Source: Pelecanus crispus
Lineage: Eukaryota; Chordata; Aves; Pelecaniformes; Pelecanidae
DNA: 64,000 bases
Assembly: GCF_030463565.1 (NCBI RefSeq)
Contig: NC_134651.1
Location: 11,544,734-11,608,733 of the forward strand
Direction: 5' to 3'
Within the stretch, counting starts at the first letter, position 1; the number at the start of each line of letters is the position of its first letter. Below are positions 47,051-64,000 of this stretch, one piece after another. A program made the position numbers and the translations under genes. Below the pieces are notes generated by a model that saw only the letters and a list, made by a program, of their open reading frames with translations, made no database searches and was not told the DNA's origin.

Positions 47051-50000
47051 GGGCAGCGTCCGGCACGTCCTCGACCCAGACCCCGGCCACCATCCAGGCC
47101 CGCAGCCTGCCCCCAAGCTAGATCCCGCACTGATAGGGGACCCCCCGCTGGAACCGACCCCCACCCGCACCCATCCCCCCCTCTCCCCAGGGCCGTACAT
47201 CCACCGCTGCTCCTGCTGCACCCCACCTGGGTGCGTGCCCCCGGGGACTGCACCCCTCGTCACCTCCCTGGCCATGCACAGCCCCACTGCCTGCGGATGG
47301 GTTTGGATTTTTTACTTGACATCCATGTGCCATTATATACAGCCTAGTACTCCCCATGCACCACATTCCCAGTGCTAGCTGGCATGCGCCCATGCACCCC
47401 TCCCAGGCTCCCTACCCCCATCCAGCTCTCATCCCCTCTTACACCCACTGATGCTGCTTCACACACATGGTCATGCCTGTGCCACGTGTGCTCCTGCGTC
47501 CCGCAACCTCCACTGCTGCTCGTACACACCCCAGGCCTCCTCTTCTGTCTCCACAGACCTGGTCCTGGTTTCACACACCTCCCAGCCTTCCCCATGCTCC
47601 TCATACAACTACGTGCCCCTCGAGTACAGCTTGCAGAACATGAGGCATATCCTGCTCTACCCTGTCCTCCCATGTCCAGACCGCCTTCAAACTCCCCATA
47701 CTCTGTCTCCGATGGCCACCCCATGCAGGGACTCTGCTGCACAAGAGGAGCACAGTACCTCCCACCCCAGCTCCTCTCCAGCTGTGGCTTCCCTCCAAGC
47801 CCCTTGTCACCATCCAACAAACACCCCTGATACTCAGGCACTGGACACCACAGTGTCCCTTCAAGTTCCCCAGCCTCATTTCCTCACCAAGCAGACTCCA
47901 CCACCCCACCCCACCCCAGCCACTCTTCATGAGCATTCTCCTTTCCACGTACCATGGCCTCTTCAGCTGTGCACAGATCAGCTCCAACAGCCCCTTGGCT
48001 CTGTCATTTCTTCCCCATCCTCTCTCCCCGGACCCTATCACTGTCTTACCTACAGTCATCAGCACTGTGACCCCAGCCCCTAGGACTTGCCTCTGTGCCG
48101 CAGCAGTCTTGGGCTGGCTGGCTTCCCCTCTGGGCACCTCGCCAGCACCCAAGGTGTGCCAAGGAACCGTCTCCATCAGCAGTTTCCTGGAGCTGTGGCC
48201 GAGAGCAAGGCTGGGGTGGACAGAGTTTGGGGAACACCTGCCACCAGGAAGGGTAAGAACTGCCTTGCACCGTCCTGGATTAGAAGGAACAAATGCAGAG
48301 GAAGAACCACACCGTGGGCCTGCACGGGGCACGAGGCTAGAGGCCCTCAGCGCCAGACTCACCTGCCATAGGAAGAGGAGCCAGAGAGAACGTAGAGGGA
48401 ACAGAGCCAAGCTCCTCAGGCTGGCAGGCAGGTGTGAGCTAAATAGCCTCTTCATGCATGAAAGAGTCCTGTAGGCGTTGCTAGCAATTATCTGGGCAGC
48501 GCTACTAGACTGGGTGAAGAATCTGACATTAAATTAAAAAAAAAAAAAAAAAGGGAAGACCTCAGGTAAGCAGAAATTGTAAGAGGCATGAGGCTCTCCC
48601 ATGTTTCCACATCAGCTCTTGGAAGATTGTCACTTCCTCACGCTTGGAGCTCTGCAGTAAAAGCTGGCATACCTGGAAAGAAGAATCCAGGTCAGGAATG
48701 GAAAAGTTTAGTTTAAGCTGCTTGTTATTGTGTCAACCCTGACAGAACTAATCTTAAAAGTCTTTTTGCAACACCTCCCTGCCCAAAAAGCTGGGCCCAT
48801 GTGAAAGAATTAGTCTTCCCCTTCCCCTGACAGGGCCACTCTCTTGCCCACCTCCCAGCACAGTTGCGGATGCACCTTGGAGCTGATCTCATACCTTTGT
48901 TACCAAAAGGGCAATTTTCTGAAATGCTGAGCTCCCAAGGGAGCACAGGCAGCCCAGAGGAGAGATGCCACACGCCCCCAGGGTGGTAGGAGATGAGATC
49001 TCATTGTTACAGCTGCTTTTTTCTTTTACAACAGGCCAAGTGATTGAATAGACTCAATCAATAGATTGATTTAACTGCTGCAGAGGTCTTGTGAAGTATG
49101 ATTCACTCTTAATAAATGGACGTTAAGAACACAAAGCCAAAGAAATTAGCAGTAGGGGATTGTGCTGAGCACTCCAGGTCTGCAAGGAAGAGTTTCTGAA
49201 CAGCCTGTTGGCTTATGTCTACATTTAAGAATTGCAGCATTGACAGCATTGCTTCTCCTTACAGACTAAACAGGCTCCAGGCATTTACAGAGTAAACAGG
49301 CATTTTAGAGCATCTCCGAACAGCCCAAAGCAGAGGTGGATGTACTTGAGTTCCACCACTTACACCTTTAAGCAACACAAAACTATTCTCTTTTTCTAAA
49401 AGGCGCACTATTGTTAACTGAAGTTATGGGTTTGATAACAGGAACACCAGGTGACATTCATCCATTCATCCATGTCAGATGGGGAATCAGACAAGTTGAC
49501 TACTATGGCCTTAGAAAAAATAAAAACACTTCCTGCTTACATTGCTCAAAAAAGACGGATAACAACAATTGCACAATCGAGGCTGCTCTCAGGCATTTCT
49601 AGTCTTCCAACCAATTATAAATAGTGATTGAAAGCAACAGACAGCATCAAGCCCACCCTACACTTAAGCAATGCAATTAACGCTCCATTACAGAGTATAC
49701 ACTTACCTGCCCATAAGGATGCTGCACCATGCCAGAACTCCACCTTGGAGAATATCAAGTGTTCTACTTTGTCTCCTATTTGCTACTCTGTTCTTGGCAC
49801 CTGTAAAACCACCCCACCACACACACCACCAAGGCCTGAAGGATAAGGGTATTTGGCCATAGAGCAACATTCTCCCCTTGGATCTTAACCTCTGGGTAAG
49901 AAAGCAACTCACACCATGAAGAAGTTGGCTACTATGGAGCAAAGGAGGAAGGAATGTGGAGAAAAAAAAAAAAAACAAAACTTAAGTAGAATTGTTACTT

Positions 50001-50580
50001 GGCACAAAGACTCAAGAGCCTCTGGCAAAACTGAGCCATTTACAGAACTACGTTAAACCTATTTTTAAAGCCATCTTTACATTGTAAAAGGAAAAAAATA
50101 CTCAAGATGCCCGAAGAGATTTTAAAATTACCAAGTCTTGCAGCTGGTTTGTAAATGGTTTTACTAAGAGCTCTGCAGCTGTCCTTCCCTGCCTCTGCCA
50201 GTTCTCACTCTCCAACATCAGGAGGCCACGACGCAGTACCTAACAGCCAACATTCCCACTAATTCTCATCATGGCAAAGGATAACAGGTTTCATAGGATT
50301 TAAGGTTCATCTTTGCAATGTAATCCTGTACAAAACCAAACCTCGCCCATTTCAGGATTCTAAGTTCAGAAGTTTTAATAAACTGTTCTCTACTTGTAAA
50401 GAGTGAAGTCATGAGTTATCACTGAACATCTATACCAATTCAATGGTGTGCTGATTTCCTACCTGCCTATTATGTGCTTAAAATCTCTTGAGGAAAAAGT
50501 AGGGATTTAGCTTACCTGTTAAGCCCTGCTCAGGCATGTGCCACAACTGGAGACATACAATTCAAACAAAACAAACAAGC
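47050..50580. other. EIF2B5-DVL3 intergenic spacer
   Basis: Between the EIF2B5 3' UTR and the DVL3 promoter I recognise no known gene. The plus strand is strongly C-rich at about 47050-48100, which keeps long chance frames open on both strands. A 17-A run lies at 48536-48552. Consensus-like minus-strand splice donors occur at 48363, 49707 and 50516; they are discussed as findings. Confidence 0.7.
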
Positions 50581-52305
50581 TGGTAACACCAGGATAGTTT
50601 TTATTTGCTCCCTGAATTAAATATTGGCAGATACAGAAATTCAGATACCAACTATTTCCCCAACATTTACAAGACTGAGTTTGCAATGTCAGAAAACAAG
50701 CACATTTATGCACAATCCTGGCAACTGATAGTGTGAGTGCACAAGATAACCCTGCCTGAACATCAGCTTTTAAGAGGCAGTATCCCTGGTCTCCAGCATC
50801 CAACGCTGTCCCCTCACTGACAATTGTGGCACCACGGAACGGCCAAGTAAATATCCTGAGTGGGCAGCTCCAGTGCATTTCCCCCCTGCAAAGGATTTAT
50901 TCCATGCTCCTCCTGAAGGGGCAGAGGCAAGGTCAGCACATCCAACAAATAACCCACCTATGAACACAAGCTGATTCTCACCGTGCCTTTTTTTTGCTTT
51001 GTTCTTTGAGAGCAGGGAAGAGCACAGCACAGCGACACTTCCAAGAAAGCCATTCTTAAAGGCCTTATTGCTGTCACACACTGTGCTGGCAACAAAGTGC
51101 CAGAGGCACACTCATTCTCTGCTGCATGTCGAGTTGCTCTGCGGCTGCTGAACTTTACAGTGGGTTTGCAGCACTTTCCCTGCTGTCTGAGGGAAGGGAA
51201 GTTTTCAAATAAATAAAAGGACATGAAGTAAGCAAGCTTGTATAAGTGAAATCATGTGGAAACACAAAGCACATGCTGTTGAAGGAAATACCATTCGCTC
51301 CTTTTCACACTGGAGCAGAACTTGGGAACTTGCATCCTCCTTAAAGCAGCTGGTGCGGTCAGTGCCCCCAGAGCAAAACACAAGTGGTGTTGGTGCAGCA
51401 GGAGGAGCCAAGCACCTCTGCTCCCTTTTTATAAAAAAAAAACAAACAAACAGACTCTTTTCTAAAACATGTCTGCTAAGCCGGGGATGCACAGAAGACA
51501 GATCACATCTAAGATGTAGTGATCCATACAGCATTTCACTGGCCAGTGCATATCCACTATTAGCCAACCCCCGCAGTGGGGGAACTGAGCATGTATTATC
51601 CCCTGTTCTACAGAAGGGGGAAACACATGGTTTTACCAACTCTACTGTGCAACCTTGTGTTAGATCCTAGCATGGCAGATGGCAAGAGATTTTTCCCTTT
51701 TGGGAAGATCACAGAAGTGCCTTCTAGGCTGCAAAATGCCTTGGGCATCCTCAGACAACTGCATCTTCTTCAGGCACAGGAACTCCTGAATCCCAGTCCT
51801 GCACTCCAGATCCTAATCCACATGCTCCTACTCACCAACCTTGCCAGTGTCTCTTCAGCAGAAGTTCTCTTAGCTCCAGAAGCAACAACGACTCCAAATA
51901 ACTTAGCTGAATGACCATTCTCCCACAACCCCAATGGTTAGATTTATAAGGGCGTTGTATGCATTTGCATCTATGTGCTCCCTTTGTATTAGTAACAAGG
52001 ACCTCCCAAAAGATAGCTTATAGTATATCGTATCCAGGCTCCAGAAGGATTCTAGGTATCACCACATCCTGCTTTTCCCTTATGGTTTTTACACTGGGCT
52101 GCAACCATCCAACATAAGGTGCCACTGGGCAAGTGAGGGAGGGAGGGAAGTGGCAAAGTTGGGAACACACAACTTAATGATGGGAGTGTCAGTCACTTCG
52201 ATGTCAGGCCCCACATTTACACACCATGCACTGGCATTGATCTTGCCCTGCCCACTTGGCCCAGAAAGGCAGTGAGAGTGCCTCTTCTCATGCCAAGCCA
52301 CCATA
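50580..52305 (-). other. EIF2B5: EIF2B5 3' untranslated region (extent inferred)
   Basis: No coding sequence follows the stop. Minus-strand AATAAA signals occur at 50896-50901 and 50600-50605, about 1.4 and 1.7 kb downstream; I found none closer. An A-rich tract at 51429-51451 lies inside the region. The true end needs transcript data. Confidence 0.5.
50600..50605 (-). promoter_or_regulatory. Candidate EIF2B5 poly(A) signal (AATAAA); second copy at 50896-50901
   Basis: Two canonical AATAAA hexamers lie on the EIF2B5 strand 1.4-1.7 kb after its stop. They are the first canonical signals seen downstream. Which one is used cannot be decided from sequence. Confidence 0.4.

Positions 52306-64000
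<11,695 letters not shown>

Noticed and set aside
46065-47378. 437-codon plus-strand frame across the DVL3 promoter
   Set aside because: It is the antisense shadow of DVL3 exon 1 and the CpG island.
47601-48455. 284-codon minus-strand frame upstream of DVL3, taken as a whole
   Set aside because: It lies in strongly C/G-skewed DNA and overlaps a 210-codon plus-strand frame. Only its first 31 codons up to a donor are noted as a weak lead.
48363-48672. Internal minus-strand exon between an acceptor at 48672 and the donor at 48363
   Set aside because: It would contain a run of 17 T in the transcript sense and has no sustained reading frame.

Overview
The window is vertebrate nuclear DNA, most likely from a neognath bird. 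The genes are split into short exons with GT-AG introns, the promoters are CpG islands, and the interspersed repeats I can name are CR1 LINE 3' ends of the kind common in birds. Both recognisable genes lie on the minus strand and match the order EIF2B5-DVL3 known from human 3q27. No prokaryotic feature, CRISPR array, phage or complete transposon was seen.

Layout from high to low coordinates, which is the direction of transcription. Positions 52306-64000 hold the 3' part of EIF2B5 (eIF2B epsilon, the catalytic subunit of the eIF2 exchange factor): seven complete exons and the last 3 bases of an eighth, encoding the phosphorylated acidic linker and the C-terminal catalytic HEAT/W2 domain. Positions 47050-52305 hold its 3' UTR and the intergenic spacer. 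A CpG island at about 46050-47050 is the DVL3 promoter. DVL3 (Dishevelled-3, cytoplasmic hub of Wnt signalling) runs from its ATG at 46649 to its stop at 15161 in 15 coding exons that join in frame to 712 codons with every splice site GT-AG; human DVL3 has 716. Intron 1 is 20.4 kb and carries a CR1 fragment, a perfect 41-bp tandem duplication, a 0.76-kb AT-rich island and a GC-rich block. The 3' UTR follows, with candidate poly(A) sites near 14.97 kb and 13.18 kb.

A second CpG island at about 11.9-13.0 kb looks like the promoter of the next minus-strand gene. It has two identical ZNF143-type 17-mers, two NRF1 sites, a YY1 site and a consensus splice donor ending a probable non-coding first exon at 12333. 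Human synteny predicts AP2M1 here, but I found no AP2M1 coding exon in positions 1-12330, so the gene is unconfirmed. That stretch looks intronic or intergenic and contains two CR1 copies.

The two confirmed genes are separate housekeeping/signalling genes, not a pathway cluster. I see no strong case for a novel biological system. The best leads are the architecture of the 12.4-kb promoter, the AT-rich island in DVL3 intron 1, and possible unannotated minus-strand splicing between EIF2B5 and DVL3.
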